Positions 63,081-64,000 of a stretch of DNA of 64,000 nt are shown here, one piece after another (position 1 is the stretch's first letter; each line of letters opens with the position of its first letter). Under the pieces are notes generated by a model. That model had not been told where the DNA came from and searched no databases. It saw only the letters and a program-made list of their open reading frames with translations. The position numbers and the translations under genes were made by a program. The stretch spans positions 3,224,001 to 3,288,000 of the forward strand of contig NZ_JQNR01000005.1 of NCBI RefSeq assembly GCF_000745345.1. Reading direction: 5' to 3'. This stretch comes from Actinacidiphila yeochonensis CN732 (GTDB taxonomy: Bacteria > Actinomycetota > Actinomycetes > Streptomycetales > Streptomycetaceae).

Positions 63081-64000
63081 GTGAGCGACAGCGTTGCCGG
63101 ACTGTGCCGTCTGACCGTCAAGGCCCCGGACGCCAGCTTCGAACTCGGTGTCCCCGTCGACGTCACCCTGGCCGACCTGCTGCCCGTCCTCGTCGACCAC
63201 GGCGGCGGCGACCTGCACGACCAGGGCCTGGAACACGGCGGTTGGACCGTGCAGCGGCTCGGCCAGGCCCCGCTGGACGAGGAGGGCACGCCGCGCTCCC
63301 TGGACCTGCGCGACGGCGAGACGCTGTACCTGCGGGCCCGCAACGAGACGCTGCCCGAGGTGGCCGTCGACGACATCGTGGCCGGCGTCGCCGAGGTGCT
63401 GCGCGGCCGCGGGGACACCTGGAACGCCGGACTGGCCCGCCGGGTGCTGCTCGGGCTGGCCGTCGCGGCCCTGGCCGGCGGGCTCGCGACGCTGGCGCTG
63501 CCGGGCACCGAGGCCGTGCGCGCGGGGGTGGCGGCGGGGATGGCGGTGCTGCTCGTGCTGTGCGCCGCCGCGGCCTCCCGTGCGGTCGGCGACGCCGGCG
63601 GCGGCGGCGCCCTCGGCGTCATGGCGGTGCCGTACCTGGCCCTGGCCGGGGCACTGGCGCCCACCGGGGCCGGCCACGAGACGATGACCGGCGCCCGGCT
63701 GCTGGCCGCCGGCGCGGCCGGGGCCGGCGCCTCCGTCCTGGCGCTGGCCGCGGTGGCCGCCTGCGCGCCGCTGTTCCTGGGCGCGTTCACCGCGGCGCTG
63801 CTGGCCGCGGCCGGCGGCGTCGCGGTCGCCTGCGGGCTGTCGCTGCCGCAGGCCGCGGCGGTGGTCGCGGTGCTCGCCGTGGTCGTCGGCGGCCTCGTCC
63901 CCGGCCTCGCCTTCCGGATGTCCGGGCTGCGGCTGCCGCTGCTGCCGTCCAACGCGGAGCAGCTGCAGGAGGGCATCGAGCCGCACGCCCCGCAGTTCGT
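63081..64000 (+). CDS. eccD: Type VII secretion integral membrane protein EccD, N-terminal part
   Basis: An open frame from GTG 63081 to the window end (306 codons), so the gene is truncated by the window. Residues about 5-95 form the ubiquitin-like (YukD) domain: LCRLTVKAPDASFELGVPVDVTLADLLPVLVDHGG, WTVQRLGQAPLDEEGTPRSLDLRDGETLYLR. Several membrane segments follow (RRVLLGLAVAALAGGLATLAL, GVAAGMAVLLVLCAAAAS, GVMAVPYLALAGALAP, ASVLALAAVAACAPLFLGAF, VVAVLAVVVGGLVPGLAF). EccD forms most of the ESX membrane pore. A ribosome-site-like AGAGAG/GAG lies upstream. It is divergent from eccC. Confidence 0.9.
   Translation, partial: MSDSVAGLCRLTVKAPDASFELGVPVDVTLADLLPVLVDHGGGDLHDQGLEHGGWTVQRLGQAPLDEEGTPRSLDLRDGETLYLRARNETLPEVAVDDIVAGVAEVLRGRGDTWNAGLARRVLLGLAVAALAGGLATLALPGTEAVRAGVAAGMAVLLVLCAAAASRAVGDAGGGGALGVMAVPYLALAGALAPTGAGHETMTGARLLAAGAAGAGASVLALAAVAACAPLFLGAFTAALLAAAGGVAVACGLSLPQAAAVVAVLAVVVGGLVPGLAFRMSGLRLPLLPSNAEQLQEGIEPHAPQF

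Overview
The window is chromosomal DNA from a high-GC actinobacterium, almost certainly a Streptomyces. Evidence is the extreme GC bias at third codon positions, GTG/TTG starts, many leaderless start codons behind TANNNT boxes, a Tat-exported phospholipase, and a gene order (hflX, NIS siderophore genes, dinG-type helicase, lexA, nrdR-nrdJ, rnhB, recQ, whiH, hrdB, protease, parE) that I recognise from memory as the S. coelicolor SCO5794-SCO5822 neighbourhood. No database was searched.

Layout. 1-2.3 kb: tail of a RelA/SpoT homologue and hflX. 3.0-9.4 kb: an NRPS-independent siderophore (NIS) locus with an aminotransferase joined in frame to an IucA/IucC synthetase, an acetyltransferase with a long Gly/Pro-rich insert, and a second IucA/IucC synthetase. 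9.6-17.0 kb: DNA repair and dNTP supply (helicase, lexA with two SOS boxes, nrdR with two NrdR boxes, nrdJ). 17.4-24.4 kb: small housekeeping and unknown genes, rnhB, recQ. 24.6-29.0 kb: a LacI-controlled carbohydrate ABC importer without its own ATPase. 29.2-34.4 kb: phospholipase C, DUF4192 protein and a prolyl-aminopeptidase-like hydrolase. 34.6-37.3 kb: a NUDIX regulator and an ABC transporter gene, both with an apparent single-base frameshift. 37.4-44.2 kb: whiH with a WhiG-type promoter, hrdB, a trypsin-like protease, a small zinc-ribbon protein, and parE with a coupled leader ORF.

44.2-51.3 kb is accessory. A tightly overlapping minus-strand operon encodes a TIR-domain protein, a large protein with a degenerate P-loop, and a membrane protein, with an XRE/TPR-type regulator upstream. 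The TIR protein ends, and the large protein begins, with nearly the same 15-residue Gly/Asn-rich motif. This layout matches the effector-plus-NLR pairing through amyloid-like motifs known from actinobacteria and fungi. It is the best candidate in the window for an undescribed immune (anti-phage or cell-suicide) system.

51.3-64.0 kb holds an RDD membrane protein, an IS110-family element, and part of a type VII (ESX) secretion locus: a beta-helix/double AAA+ protein, a mycosin that lacks its catalytic serine and oxyanion asparagine, a full-length EccC ATPase on the opposite strand, and the start of eccD, which runs off the window.
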